Positions 1-8,362 are shown, numbered from the stretch's first letter. The stretch is 64,000 nt of DNA from Pseudaeromonas aegiceratis (GCF_046254905.1 NZ_CP158016.1:372001-436000), one strand, 5' to 3'. The notes: generated by a model from the letters alone, not told the origin. Made by a program: numbers and translations.

Positions 1-64
1 GGAGAACCGCATGCATGCCCAGAACGCCATCCTCCACACACTGATCAATCAAGGAGACAAGTAA
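1..64 (+). CDS. argF: ornithine carbamoyltransferase, C-terminal end (partial)
   Basis: The window opens inside a reading frame that runs to a TAA at 62-64, directly touching the argG start codon. The 20 visible residues begin ENRMHAQNAILHTL. The ENRxHxxxA pattern closes the ornithine carbamoyltransferase fold, and the enzyme makes citrulline from ornithine and carbamoyl phosphate. The place directly before argG and argH fits an arginine operon argF-argG-argH. Only the tail is present, so the assignment rests on this short motif and on context. Confidence 0.75.
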   Translation, partial: ENRMHAQNAILHTLINQGDK

Positions 65-1273
65 ATGGAAGGCATCAACAAGGTCGTATTGGCCTATTCC
101 GGTGGTCTGGATACCTCTGCCATCGTGCCCTGGCTCAAGGAAAATTACGGCTGTGAGGTGATCTGCTTCGTGGCCGACGTGGGGCAAGGGGCCGATGACC
201 TGGAAGGGGTAGAGCAGAAGGCTCTGGCCTCAGGTGCCTCCAAGTGCATCGTCAAGGATCTGAAGGACGAGTTCGTCAAGGATTACGTCTACCCGACCCT
301 GAAGACCGGCGCCATCTACGAAGGCACCTACCTGCTGGGCACCTCCATGGCCCGGCCCGTGATCGCCAAGGCCATGGTGGAAGCCGCCATGGCCGAAGGC
401 GCCGATGCCATCGCCCACGGCTGTACCGGCAAGGGTAACGACCAGGTGCGCTTCGAAGGCGCCGTGGCCGCCCTGGCGCCGCAGCTGAAGGTGATCGCCC
501 CCTGGCGGATCTGGACCATGCGCTCCCGGGAAGAGCTGCTCAACTACCTGTCCGAGCGCAACATCCCCTGCAAGGCCTCCATCACCAAGATCTACAGCCG
601 TGATGCCAACGCCTGGCACATCTCCACCGAAGGTGGTGAGCTGGAAAGTACCTGGAACGAAGCTTCTGCCGCCGTATGGCAGTGGACTGTGGATCCGGAA
701 GCTGCGCCGGACAAGGCCGAATACGTCAAGCTGACCATCGCCGAAGGTGAAGTGGTAGCGGTGGACGACCAGGCTCTGTCGCCCTACGAGGTGCTGTTGA
801 CCCTGAACGAGCGGGCGGCCAAGCATGGCGTCGGCCGTATCGACATCACCGAGAACCGTCTGGTGGGCATGAAGTCCCGTGGCTGCTACGAAACCCCCGG
901 CGGCACCGTGATGATGGCGGCCCTGCGGGCGGTGGAAGAGCTGGTGCTGGACAAGACCACCCGCGCCTGGCGCGAGAAACTGGGGGCCGAATTCTCCCAC
1001 CTGGTGTACGACGGCCGCTGGTTCACCCCCCTGTGCAAGGCCATCCTGGCCTCTGCCGACGCCATCGCCGAGGATCTGTCCGGTGAGGTGGTGCTGAAGA
1101 TGTACAAGGGCTCAGTGACCGCGGTACAGAAGCGCTCCGTCAACAGCCTCTACTCCGAAGACTTCGCCACCTTTGGCGCCGACGAAGTGTACGATCAGAG
1201 CCATGCCGAAGGTTTCATCCGTCTCTATACCCTGGCCAGCCGCATCCGCGCCCTCAAGGAGCAGAGCAAGTAA
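65..1273 (+). CDS. argG: argininosuccinate synthase
   Basis: Cytoplasmic ATP-dependent enzyme joining citrulline and aspartate to argininosuccinate, the penultimate step of arginine synthesis. The 402-residue protein has the PP-loop SGGLDTS at residues 12-18 and conserved blocks such as AHGCTGKGNDQVRFE and VGRIDITENRLVGMKSRG. Length is normal for the short bacterial (type 1) form. The start codon follows the argF stop with no spacer, and the ribosome binding site AAGGAGA lies inside the end of argF, so the two are translationally coupled. argH follows after two hairpins. Confidence 0.98.
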   Translation: MEGINKVVLAYSGGLDTSAIVPWLKENYGCEVICFVADVGQGADDLEGVEQKALASGASKCIVKDLKDEFVKDYVYPTLKTGAIYEGTYLLGTSMARPVIAKAMVEAAMAEGADAIAHGCTGKGNDQVRFEGAVAALAPQLKVIAPWRIWTMRSREELLNYLSERNIPCKASITKIYSRDANAWHISTEGGELESTWNEASAAVWQWTVDPEAAPDKAEYVKLTIAEGEVVAVDDQALSPYEVLLTLNERAAKHGVGRIDITENRLVGMKSRGCYETPGGTVMMAALRAVEELVLDKTTRAWREKLGAEFSHLVYDGRWFTPLCKAILASADAIAEDLSGEVVLKMYKGSVTAVQKRSVNSLYSEDFATFGADEVYDQSHAEGFIRLYTLASRIRALKEQSK

Positions 1274-1286
1274 GCCAGGTCAGCCA

Positions 1287-1341
1287 GCGCCCCCTAGGGG
1301 GCGCCTGTAATCCTACGACTCCTGCCCTGGCGGGAGTCGTC
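1287..1341 (+). terminator. two hairpins between argG and argH
   Basis: An 18-base perfect palindrome (GCGCCCCCTAGGGGGCGC, 1287-1304) is followed by a stem-loop with arms ACGACTCC (1315-1322) and GGAGTCGT (1333-1340), then CATTTCTT. The second resembles a weak intrinsic terminator or attenuator. It may lower argH expression relative to argG or act as an mRNA-stability element. No strong T-run is present. Confidence 0.5.
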
Positions 1342-1373
1342 ATTTCTTGAACAGACAGATTTGGAGAAGCGCC

Positions 1374-2762
1374 ATGGCCTTGTGGGGCGGACGGTTCAGC
1401 CAGGCGGCTGATACGCGGTTTAAACAATTCAACGATTCACTGCCGTTTGACTACCGGCTGGCCGAGCAGGACGTGCTGGGCTCCATCAGCTGGTCGCGGG
1501 CCCTGGTCAAGGTGGGCATACTCACCGCCGAGGAGCAGCTCAAGCTGGAGGCGGCCCTACAGGATCTGCTGGCCCAGGTGCAGGCCGACCCGGAGCAGAT
1601 ACTGCAATCGGACGCCGAGGACATTCACTCCTGGGTGGAGAGCCAGCTCATCGAGCGGGTAGGGGATCTGGGCAAGAAGCTGCACACCGGTCGCTCCCGC
1701 AACGACCAGGTGGCCACGGATCTCAAGCTCTGGTGCAAGACCCAGGGGGCCCAGCTGCTGCTGACCATCCACGGCCTGCAACGGCAGCTGGTGGCGGTGG
1801 CCGATGCCCACCAGAGCACGGTGCTGCCGGGTTACACCCACCTGCAACGGGCCCAGCCCGTCACCTTTGCCCACTGGGCCCTGGCCTACGTGGAGATGTT
1901 GGAGCGCGACTACAGCCGGTTGCAGGATGCCCTGGCGCGGCTGAACCTGAGCCCGCTGGGCTGCGGCGCCCTGGCCGGCACCGCCTACGCCATCGACCGT
2001 GAGGCCCTGGCGCTGGACATGGGCTTTGCCGGGGCGACCCGCAACAGCCTGGACACGGTGGCGGACCGGGATCATGTGGTGGAGCTGATGAACTGTGCCT
2101 CCCTCTCCATGATCCACCTGTCGCGCTTTGCCGAAGACCTCATCTTCTACAACACCGGCGAGGCGGGCTTCGTCGAGCTGTCCGACAAGGTCACCTCCGG
2201 CTCCTCCCTGATGCCGCAGAAGAAGAACCCCGATGCCCTGGAGCTGATCCGCGGCAAGGTGGGTCGGGTGGTAGGTGCCCAGATGGGCATGATGATGACC
2301 CTGAAGGCGTTGCCGCTGGCCTACAACAAGGACATGCAGGAAGACAAGGAAGGGCTGTTCGATGCCCTTGACACCTGGCACGACTGCCTGGACATGGCGG
2401 CCCTGGTGCTGGATGACATCAAGGTCAACCAGGCCCGTACCCTGGCGGCGGCCCAAGGCGGTTACGCCAATGCCACCGAGCTGGCCGACTACCTGGTGGC
2501 CAAGGGCATCCCGTTCCGCGAGGCCCACCATATCGTCGGTGAGGCGGTGGTGTACGCCATCCAGGTGGCCAAGCCGCTGGAGGACCTGAGCCTGGCCGAG
2601 CTGCAGCAGTTCAGCTCCGTGATGGCCGAGGATGTTTATCCTGTGCTGTCGCTTGAGTCCACCCTGGGCAAACGGGTGGCCAAGGGCGGCGTGGCACCGG
2701 ATCAAATCGCCGCGGCGCTGGCCGAGGCCCAGGCGCGCCTCGCGGCACGGCAGCTGGACTAA
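1374..2762 (+). CDS. argH: argininosuccinate lyase
   Basis: Cleaves argininosuccinate to arginine and fumarate, the last step of the pathway. It belongs to the fumarase/aspartase superfamily, and the signature GSSLMPQKKNP is present at about residue 280, with the catalytic-base region TGRSRNDQ near residue 110. The chosen ATG at 1374 gives 462 residues starting MALWGGRFSQ, which matches the family N-terminus. GGAGA at 1363-1367 is a good ribosome binding site. An upstream TTG at 1347 in the same frame lacks this support. Confidence 0.98.
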   Translation: MALWGGRFSQAADTRFKQFNDSLPFDYRLAEQDVLGSISWSRALVKVGILTAEEQLKLEAALQDLLAQVQADPEQILQSDAEDIHSWVESQLIERVGDLGKKLHTGRSRNDQVATDLKLWCKTQGAQLLLTIHGLQRQLVAVADAHQSTVLPGYTHLQRAQPVTFAHWALAYVEMLERDYSRLQDALARLNLSPLGCGALAGTAYAIDREALALDMGFAGATRNSLDTVADRDHVVELMNCASLSMIHLSRFAEDLIFYNTGEAGFVELSDKVTSGSSLMPQKKNPDALELIRGKVGRVVGAQMGMMMTLKALPLAYNKDMQEDKEGLFDALDTWHDCLDMAALVLDDIKVNQARTLAAAQGGYANATELADYLVAKGIPFREAHHIVGEAVVYAIQVAKPLEDLSLAELQQFSSVMAEDVYPVLSLESTLGKRVAKGGVAPDQIAAALAEAQARLAARQLD

Positions 2763-2810
2763 CGGCCGGAGACAGTACAGAGAGGGGGCTTATAGCCCTA
2801 ATGCTCATCA

Positions 2811-2835
2811 GTTAAGGCGCCGTTGGCGCCTTAAC
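2811..2835 (+). terminator. hairpin after argH
   Basis: Perfect 11-base-pair stem GTTAAGGCGCC / GGCGCCTTAAC with a 3-base loop, 49 bases after the argH stop. A T-run (TTTTTT, 2852-2857) follows only 16 bases later, so it is not a textbook intrinsic terminator but probably marks the end of the arg transcript. Confidence 0.5.
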
Positions 2836-2864
2836 TGCATCAACGACACGGTTTTTTGAGGCAA

Positions 2865-2957
2865 AAGCCAACCCCACCCTAACCCTCCCCTTGAACAAGG
2901 GGAGGGATAAATCGTTCCTCCCCCTTACCAAGGGGGAGGTTAGGTGGGGGATGGCTT
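2865..2957. repeat. MITE/REP-like composite inverted repeat
   Basis: Outer arms AAGCCAACCCCACCCTAACC (2865-2884) and GGTTAGGTGGGGGATGGCTT (2938-2957) are near-perfect reverse complements. Two inner hairpins are nested inside: CCCTCCCCTTG..CAAGGGGAGGG and CCTCCCCCTT..AAGGGGGAGG. No open frame is present. Similar CCCTCCCC-rich palindromes are dispersed in many proteobacterial genomes as REP- or MITE-type elements. Here it lies between the arg and S10 operons. Confidence 0.7.
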
Positions 2958-3101
2958 GCCTCTGGCGACCATTCATGAGTATCTCTGTTTCTTAACTGAC
3001 CAGCATTAGGCTTATCGCCCCCCTTTGAGATGGCTGATCGGCCCGAGCTGGCGGCGTCCACCCGCTGCTCGCGGATTGTTGAATAAAACAGCAAGTGCCC
3101 C

Positions 3102-3129
3102 TTGCAACGCCGCAAGGGATCCGTATAAT
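3102..3129 (+). promoter_or_regulatory. S10 operon promoter
   Basis: TTGCAA at 3102-3107 and TATAAT at 3124-3129 with a 16-base spacer, about 177 bases before rpsJ. This matches the position of the single S10 operon promoter in E. coli. Confidence 0.8.
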
Positions 3130-3305
3130 GCACGGGCTTGCCAATCCGGTTAAGTAGAGCCTGCGGGCTCGACCACGGTGGAATATCTGCCGTTGGTTCC
3201 ACAGTCCCTTCGATTGGAAGGGAAATGTTTGAAATCAGCCACCAGCCTCATTGGGGTTTGGTAGGTTTGGTTTTATGTTCTTTTCGCCATTTGGAGCTCT
3301 GGTCC
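3130..3305 (+). promoter_or_regulatory. S10 operon leader (probable L4-responsive)
   Basis: About 170 bases of untranslated leader lie between the promoter and rpsJ. They contain short stem-loops (for example CCCTTC..GAAGGG near 3208-3223) and a T-rich stretch before the rpsJ ribosome binding site. In E. coli a leader of similar length binds L4 and causes transcription attenuation and translational repression of the operon. The same role here is inferred from position and length; I did not model the fold. Confidence 0.6.
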
Positions 3306-3617
3306 ATGCAGAACCAAAGAATCCGTATCCGCCTGAAGGCGTTTGATCATCGTTTGATCGACCAGTCCACCGCGGAAATCGTTGAAACTGCCAAGCGCAC
3401 TGGCGCCCAGGTACGTGGTCCTATCCCGCTGCCGACTCGCAAAGAGCGCTTCACCGTACTGATTTCTCCACACGTGAACAAAGACGCACGTGATCAGTAT
3501 GAGATCCGCACTCACAAGCGTCTGGTAGACATCGTTGAGCCAACCGACAAGACCGTTGACGCCCTGATGCGTCTGGATCTGGCCGCTGGCGTCGATGTAC
3601 AGATTAGCCTGGGTTAA
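3306..3617 (+). CDS. rpsJ: 30S ribosomal protein S10 / NusE
   Basis: 103 residues, the E. coli length, beginning MQNQRIRIRLKAFDHRLID. S10 sits in the 30S head. As NusE it binds NusB and boxA RNA in rRNA antitermination, relevant to the rRNA operon about 14 kb downstream. The ATG at 3306 is preceded by GGAG at 3293-3296. The frame is open further upstream, but that part lies in the untranslated leader. First gene of the S10 operon. Confidence 0.98.
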   Translation: MQNQRIRIRLKAFDHRLIDQSTAEIVETAKRTGAQVRGPIPLPTRKERFTVLISPHVNKDARDQYEIRTHKRLVDIVEPTDKTVDALMRLDLAAGVDVQISLG

Positions 3618-3640
3618 TTACGGAATAGAGGTTGATAACA

Positions 3641-4279
3641 ATGACAATCGGTCTTGTAGGTCGCAAGCTGGGCATGACCCGCGTCTTCACTGAAGACGGC
3701 GTGTCCATCCCGGTGACTGTTATCGAAGTTGAAGCAAACCGTGTGACTCAGGTTAAGTCTCTGGAAAGCGACGGCTATGTTGCCATCCAGATTACCACCG
3801 GCACCAAGAAGGCTAACCGCCTGACCAAGGCTGAAGCAGGTCACTTTGCTAAAGCCGGCGTCGATGCTGGTCGTGGTTTGTGGGAATTTCGTCTGAATGA
3901 AAGCGAAGCGGCCGACGTAGCCGTTGGTGCTGAGCTGAGCGTTGGCGTGTTTGCTGACGTTAAAAAGGTAGACGTTACTGGTACCTCCAAGGGTAAAGGC
4001 TTTGCCGGTACTGTTAAGCGCTGGAACTTCCGCACCCAGGATATGACCCACGGTAACTCCCGTTCGCACCGCGTTCCGGGTTCCATCGGTCAAAACCAAT
4101 CCCCGGGTAAGGTATTCAAGGGCAAGAAGATGGCTGGTCATCTGGGTAACGAGCGGGTCACCGTTCAATCCCTGGAGCTGGTTCGTGTCGACGTTGAACG
4201 CAATCTGCTGCTGGTTAAAGGCGCAGTTCCTGGCGCAACCAACGGCGATCTGATCGTTAAACCCGCCGTCAAAGCGTAA
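3641..4279 (+). CDS. rplC: 50S ribosomal protein L3
   Basis: 212 residues starting MTIGLVGRKLGMTRVFTEDG. An early assembly protein of the 50S subunit whose long loop reaches the peptidyl transferase centre; the conserved loop HGNSRSHRVPGSIGQNQSPG is present. The ATG at 3641 is chosen because AGAGGT lies 8 bases upstream and the homologous start is here; a TTG three codons earlier has no support. Second gene of the S10 operon. Confidence 0.98.
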   Translation: MTIGLVGRKLGMTRVFTEDGVSIPVTVIEVEANRVTQVKSLESDGYVAIQITTGTKKANRLTKAEAGHFAKAGVDAGRGLWEFRLNESEAADVAVGAELSVGVFADVKKVDVTGTSKGKGFAGTVKRWNFRTQDMTHGNSRSHRVPGSIGQNQSPGKVFKGKKMAGHLGNERVTVQSLELVRVDVERNLLLVKGAVPGATNGDLIVKPAVKA

Positions 4280-4296
4280 CGTCTGAGGAGATAGTA

Positions 4297-4902
4297 ATGG
4301 AATTGGTAATGAAAGACGCCCAGAGCGCTCTTCAAGTTTCCGAAACTACCTTCGGGCGTGAGTTTAACGAAGCCCTGATCCATCAGGTAGTTGTGGCTTA
4401 TGCCAATGGCGCACGCCAAGGTAGCCGCGCTCAGAAGAGTCGTTCCGAAGTGTCTGGCGGCGGTAAGAAGCCGTGGCGTCAGAAGGGTACTGGCCGTGCC
4501 CGTGCTGGTAGCATCCGTTCCCCCATTTGGCGTTCCGGTGGCGTGACCTTCGCTGCGCGTCCTCAGGACCACAGCCAGAAGGTGAACAAGAAGATGTACC
4601 GCGCCGCTCTGCAGAGCATTCTGTCCGAGCTGGTACGTCAAGAGCGCCTGATCGTGGTTGAGCAGTTCGGTATCGATGCTCCCAAGACCAAGGATCTGGT
4701 AGCCAAGCTGAAGGGTCTGGACCTGGCCGACGTGCTGATCGTGACTCCGGAAGTCGACGAGAACCTGTTCCTGGCCGCTCGCAACCTGTACAAGGTTGAC
4801 GTGCGCGATGTGACTGGCCTCGACCCGGTTAGCCTGATCGCTTTCGACAAGGTATTGATGACTGCTGACGCAGTGAAGCAAATCGAGGAGATGCTGGCAT
4901 GA
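4297..4902 (+). CDS. rplD: 50S ribosomal protein L4
   Basis: 201 residues, identical in length to E. coli L4. Lines the peptide exit tunnel through its extended loop (GGGKKPWRQKGTGRARAGS). In enterobacteria free L4 also represses the S10 operon through the leader and stabilises RNase E targets; such autoregulation is likely here. GAGGAG lies 8 bases upstream. The stop overlaps the rplW start (ATGA). Confidence 0.98.
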   Translation: MELVMKDAQSALQVSETTFGREFNEALIHQVVVAYANGARQGSRAQKSRSEVSGGGKKPWRQKGTGRARAGSIRSPIWRSGGVTFAARPQDHSQKVNKKMYRAALQSILSELVRQERLIVVEQFGIDAPKTKDLVAKLKGLDLADVLIVTPEVDENLFLAARNLYKVDVRDVTGLDPVSLIAFDKVLMTADAVKQIEEMLA

Positions 4903-5204
4903 TCCGTGAAGAGCGTCTGCTGAAAGTTCTGAAGGCTCCGCACATCTCTGAAAAGAGCACCATGGTGGCTGAAAAGCTGAACACCATAGTGTTCAAGGTT
5001 GCCACTGACGCGACCAAGGCGGAAATCAAGGCTGCAGTTGAAAAACTGTTCGAAGTAAAAGTTGAAGCTGTTCGCACCCTGAATGTGATGGGCAAGACCA
5101 AGCGTACTGGTGCTCGCATGGGCCGTCGTTCCGATTGGAAGAAGGCTTATGTGACGCTGGTTCCGGGTCAAGACATCGACTTCATGGGCGGCGCTGCCGA
5201 GTAA
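4899..5204 (+). CDS. rplW: 50S ribosomal protein L23
   Basis: 101 residues starting MIREERLLKVLKAPHISEKS and ending FMGGAAE, very close to the E. coli protein. It sits at the tunnel exit and is the docking site for trigger factor and SRP. Its start overlaps the rplD stop by four bases, indicating translational coupling. Confidence 0.98.
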   Translation: MIREERLLKVLKAPHISEKSTMVAEKLNTIVFKVATDATKAEIKAAVEKLFEVKVEAVRTLNVMGKTKRTGARMGRRSDWKKAYVTLVPGQDIDFMGGAAE

Positions 5205-5219
5205 GAGGAGTCCAGTTAA

Positions 5220-6041
5220 ATGGCAATCGTAAAATGTAAGCCTACTTCTCCGGGTCGCCGTCACGTCGTCAAGATCGTCACCCCGGAACTGCACAAGGGT
5301 AAGCCCTTTGCCGGTCTGATCGAAGATCAGCGCAAGACCGGTGGCCGTAACAACAACGGTCACATCACCACGCGTCATATCGGTGGCGGTCACAAGCAGC
5401 ACTATCGTCTGATCGACTTCAAGCGCAACAAGGATGGCATCCCTGCCACCGTTGAGCGCCTGGAATACGATCCGAACCGTTCTGCCCACATCGCCCTGGT
5501 GGTGTACGCAGACGGTGAGCGCCGCTACATCCTGGCCCCCAAGGGCCTGCAGGCTGGCGACAAGATCGCTTCTGGCATCGATGCGGCCATCAAGGTAGGT
5601 AACACCCTGCCGATGCGCAACATCCCGGTTGGTACTACCGTACACGCCGTGGAAATGATGCCTGGCAAGGGTGCGCAAATCGCGCGTTCTGCCGGTGCTT
5701 ATGCTCAGATCCTGGCCCGCGAAGGCGCCTACGTGACCCTGCGTCTGCGTTCTGGCGAGATGCGCAAGGTGCTGTCCGAGTGCCGCGCCACCGTGGGTGA
5801 AGTCGGTAACTCCGAGCACATGCTGCGTCAACTGGGTAAGGCCGGTGCCAGCCGCTGGCGTGGTGTTCGTCCCACTGTTCGCGGTATGGCGATGAACCCG
5901 GTCGATCACCCGATGGGTGGTGGTGAAGGGCGTAACAAGGGTATGCAACCCGTGTCACCCTGGGGTACCCCGTCCAAGGGCTACAAGACCCGCAAGAACA
6001 AGCGTACCGACAAGTACATCGTACGTCGTCGTAACAAGTAA
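5220..6041 (+). CDS. rplB: 50S ribosomal protein L2
   Basis: 273 residues, one of the most conserved 50S proteins and needed for subunit association and peptidyl transfer. The C-terminal loop NPVDHPMGGGEGRNKG holds the conserved histidine near residue 229. AAGAGGAG lies just upstream of the ATG. Standard position between rplW and rpsS. Confidence 0.98.
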   Translation: MAIVKCKPTSPGRRHVVKIVTPELHKGKPFAGLIEDQRKTGGRNNNGHITTRHIGGGHKQHYRLIDFKRNKDGIPATVERLEYDPNRSAHIALVVYADGERRYILAPKGLQAGDKIASGIDAAIKVGNTLPMRNIPVGTTVHAVEMMPGKGAQIARSAGAYAQILAREGAYVTLRLRSGEMRKVLSECRATVGEVGNSEHMLRQLGKAGASRWRGVRPTVRGMAMNPVDHPMGGGEGRNKGMQPVSPWGTPSKGYKTRKNKRTDKYIVRRRNK

Positions 6042-6062
6042 TTCTTTTATAGAGGAATCGCC

Positions 6063-6341
6063 ATGCCACGTTCTCTCAAGAAGGGTCCATTTATTGACCT
6101 GCACTTGCTGAAGAAGGTAGAGAAAGCGGTGGAAAGCGGGGACAAGAAGCCTATTAAGACTTGGTCCCGTCGTTCAATGATCATCCCGAATATGATCGGT
6201 TTGACCATCGCTGTCCATAATGGTCGTCAGCACGTACCTGTGTACGTTACCGATGAAATGATCGGTCACAAGCTGGGTGAATTTGCGCCGACTCGTACTT
6301 ATCGCGGTCACGCCGCCGATAAGAAGGCCAAGAAGAGATAA
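6063..6341 (+). CDS. rpsS: 30S ribosomal protein S19
   Basis: 92 residues starting MPRSLKKGPFIDLHLLKKVE. Binds the 30S head with S13 and contacts the A-site finger of 23S rRNA. Length and sequence are ordinary. AGAGGAA precedes the ATG. Fifth gene of the S10 operon. Confidence 0.98.
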   Translation: MPRSLKKGPFIDLHLLKKVEKAVESGDKKPIKTWSRRSMIIPNMIGLTIAVHNGRQHVPVYVTDEMIGHKLGEFAPTRTYRGHAADKKAKKR

Positions 6342-6351
6342 GGGGTAGATG

Positions 6352-6696
6352 ATGCAAGCTATTGCTAAACACCGTTTCGCCCGTACCTCTGCCCAGAAGG
6401 CACGCCTGGTTGCTGATCAGGTACGTGGTATGCCTGTAGAGCGGGCCCTGAACCTGTTGACCTTCAGCCCGAAGAAGGCTGCCGTGCTGGTCAAGAAGGT
6501 TCTGGAGTCAGCCATTGCTAACGCCGAGCACAACGAAGGCGCGGACATCGATACGCTGAAAGTCGACACCATCATGGTTGATGAGGGTCCGAGCATGAAG
6601 CGCATCCGTCCTCGTGCCAAGGGCCGCGCGGACCGTATCCTGAAGCGTACCGCTCACATCACTGTGGTGGTATCCGACGCTAAGGCTGGGAGATAA
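6352..6696 (+). CDS. rplV: 50S ribosomal protein L22
   Basis: 114 residues from the ATG at 6352. Its beta-hairpin (KRIRPRAKGRADRI) lines the exit tunnel and is the site of macrolide-resistance changes in other species. Two tandem ATG codons occur (6349 and 6352); the second is preferred because AGGGG at 6341-6345 is then 6 bases away rather than 3. Four residues longer than E. coli L22, all at the C-terminus (DAKAGR). Confidence 0.96.
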   Translation: MQAIAKHRFARTSAQKARLVADQVRGMPVERALNLLTFSPKKAAVLVKKVLESAIANAEHNEGADIDTLKVDTIMVDEGPSMKRIRPRAKGRADRILKRTAHITVVVSDAKAGR

Positions 6697-6699
6697 GCA

Positions 6700-7416
6700 A
6701 TGGGTCAGAAAGTACATCCTAATGGTATTCGTCTTGGCATCACCAAGCCGTTCAACTCCACTTGGTATGCCAACACCGCTGACTTTGCGGACAACCTGTA
6801 CAGTGACTTCCAGGTACGTCAGTACCTGACCAAGGAACTGAAGGCTGCATCCGTTGCTCGCATCGTCATCGAACGTCCGGCCAAGAGCATCCGTGTGACC
6901 ATTCACACCGCTCGTCCGGGTGTCGTGATTGGCAAGAAGGGTGAAGACGTAGAAAAGCTGCGGAAGCACATTGCCAAGCTGAGCGGCGTACCTGCTCAGA
7001 TCAACATCTCCGAAGTTCGCAAGCCCGAACTGGACGGCAAACTGGTAGCTGACAGCATTACCTCTCAGCTCGAGCGCCGTGTGATGTTCCGTCGTGCCAT
7101 GAAGCGTGCCGTGCAAAACGCCATGCGTCTGGGCGCCAAGGGCATCAAGGTCGAGGTGAGCGGTCGTCTGGGTGGCGCGGAAATCGCCCGTACCGAATGG
7201 TACCGCGAAGGTCGCGTGCCCCTGCACACTCTGCGTGCAGACATCGACTACGCAACTTCTGAAGCTCACACCACCTACGGCGTAATCGGCGTCAAGGTTT
7301 GGATCTTCAAGGGTGAGGTGCTGGGTGGTCTGGCTGCAGTTAACGCTGCCGCTGCTGCCGCTCAACAAGAACCCGCTCCTGCCAAGCCGAAGCGCAAGCC
7401 GCGTGCTGCTAAGTAA
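6700..7416 (+). CDS. rpsC: 30S ribosomal protein S3
   Basis: 238 residues. Contains the KH domain with the GXXG loop (VVIGKKGEDVEKLRKHI, about residues 60-80) and helps form the mRNA entry channel and helicase site. The C-terminal tail is rich in alanine, lysine and proline (AAAAAQQEPAPAKPKRKPRA) and slightly longer than in E. coli. Starts 3 bases after the rplV stop. Confidence 0.98.
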   Translation: MGQKVHPNGIRLGITKPFNSTWYANTADFADNLYSDFQVRQYLTKELKAASVARIVIERPAKSIRVTIHTARPGVVIGKKGEDVEKLRKHIAKLSGVPAQINISEVRKPELDGKLVADSITSQLERRVMFRRAMKRAVQNAMRLGAKGIKVEVSGRLGGAEIARTEWYREGRVPLHTLRADIDYATSEAHTTYGVIGVKVWIFKGEVLGGLAAVNAAAAAAQQEPAPAKPKRKPRAAK

Positions 7417-7429
7417 GGAGATTGGGTAA

Positions 7430-7843
7430 ATGTTGCAACCTAAGCGTACAAAATTCCGCAAGATCCATAAGGGCCGTAACCGCGGCCTGGCAAATGCCGG
7501 TAACGAAGTTTCCTTCGGTACCTTTGGTCTGAAGGCGGTATCTCGCGGTCAACTGACTGCTCGTCAGATCGAAGCAGCTCGTCGTGCGATGACTCGTCAC
7601 GTTAAGCGTCAAGGTAAGATCTGGATCCGTGTATTCCCGGACAAGCCGATTACCGAAAAGCCCCTCGAAGTTCGTATGGGTAAAGGTAAGGGTAACGTGG
7701 AGTACTGGGTCGCCCTGATCCAACCGGGTAAGATGCTGTACGAGATGGACGGTGTGCCTGAAACTCTGGCTCGTGAAGCGTTCGCATTGGCGGCCGCTAA
7801 ACTGTCAGTTAAGACCACTTTCGTAACTCGGACGGTAATGTGA
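7430..7843 (+). CDS. rplP: 50S ribosomal protein L16
   Basis: 137 residues starting MLQPKRTKFRKIHKGRNRG. It sits near the A-site tRNA elbow and the central protuberance. The conserved FPDKPITEKP and MGKGKGNVEYWVA segments are present; an arginine in the latter region is hydroxylated by YcfD in E. coli. AAGGAG precedes the start. The stop overlaps the rpmC start by one base. Confidence 0.98.
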   Translation: MLQPKRTKFRKIHKGRNRGLANAGNEVSFGTFGLKAVSRGQLTARQIEAARRAMTRHVKRQGKIWIRVFPDKPITEKPLEVRMGKGKGNVEYWVALIQPGKMLYEMDGVPETLAREAFALAAAKLSVKTTFVTRTVM

Positions 7844-8034
7844 TGAAAGCTCAAGATCTGCGTCAAAAGAGCGTTGAAGAACTGAACGCCGAGCTGATCG
7901 GTCTGCTGCGTGAGCAGTTTAACCTGCGCATCCAAGCCAGCACCGGTCAACTGGCTCAGACTCACACTCTGAAGCAAGTGCGCCGCGACATCGCGCGCGT
8001 GAAGACTGTTCTGACTGAGAAGGCGGGTGCGTAA
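7843..8034 (+). CDS. rpmC: 50S ribosomal protein L29
   Basis: 63 residues starting MKAQDLRQKSVEELNAEL, two helices, at the tunnel exit beside L23. The ATG at 7843 overlaps the rplP stop (TGATG). A GTG at 7840 would add one residue but the ATG gives the family start. The last base of its stop is the first base of rpsQ. Confidence 0.97.
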   Translation: MKAQDLRQKSVEELNAELIGLLREQFNLRIQASTGQLAQTHTLKQVRRDIARVKTVLTEKAGA

Positions 8035-8282
8035 TGACCGATAAAATCCGTACTCTGCAAGGTCGTGTGGTTAGCGACAAGATGGATAAGTCCATCACTG
8101 TTGCGGTAGAGCGCAAGGTAAAGCACCCGATCTACGGGAAGATTATCGTGCGTACCACCAAGCTGCACGTGCATGACGAGAACAACGAATGCAAGGCCGG
8201 CGACCTCGTGGAAATCCGCGAATGTCGCCCGCTGTCCAAGACCAAGTCCTGGACGCTGGTAAGCATCGTTGAGAAGGCCTAA
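8034..8282 (+). CDS. rpsQ: 30S ribosomal protein S17
   Basis: 82 residues, an OB-fold primary 16S-binding protein (MTDKIRTLQGRVVSDKMDKS). Coupled to rpmC by a TAATG overlap. It is the last gene of the S10 operon: a strong terminator and a new promoter follow. Confidence 0.98.
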   Translation: MTDKIRTLQGRVVSDKMDKSITVAVERKVKHPIYGKIIVRTTKLHVHDENNECKAGDLVEIRECRPLSKTKSWTLVSIVEKA

Positions 8283-8302
8283 TAGGTCTTCACACTAACG
8301 GG

Positions 8303-8329
8303 ACGGCCCTCCGGGGCCGTTCTTTTTTT
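8303..8329 (+). terminator. S10 operon terminator
   Basis: Stem ACGGCCC (8303-8309) / GGGCCGT (8314-8320) with loop TCCG, followed by TCTTTTTTT (8321-8329). A strong intrinsic terminator 20 bases after rpsQ that separates the S10 and spc operons. Confidence 0.9.
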
Positions 8330-8353
8330 CGGCTACCATTTCCGGATCTGTCG

Positions 8354-8362
8354 TGGTATTAT
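8354..8362 (+). promoter_or_regulatory. spc operon promoter (extended -10)
   Basis: TGGTATTAT at 8354-8362 is an extended -10 element (TGn plus TATTAT), 66 bases before rplN. No good -35 hexamer lies at the usual distance. Its place directly after the S10 terminator supports it as the spc promoter. Confidence 0.65.
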
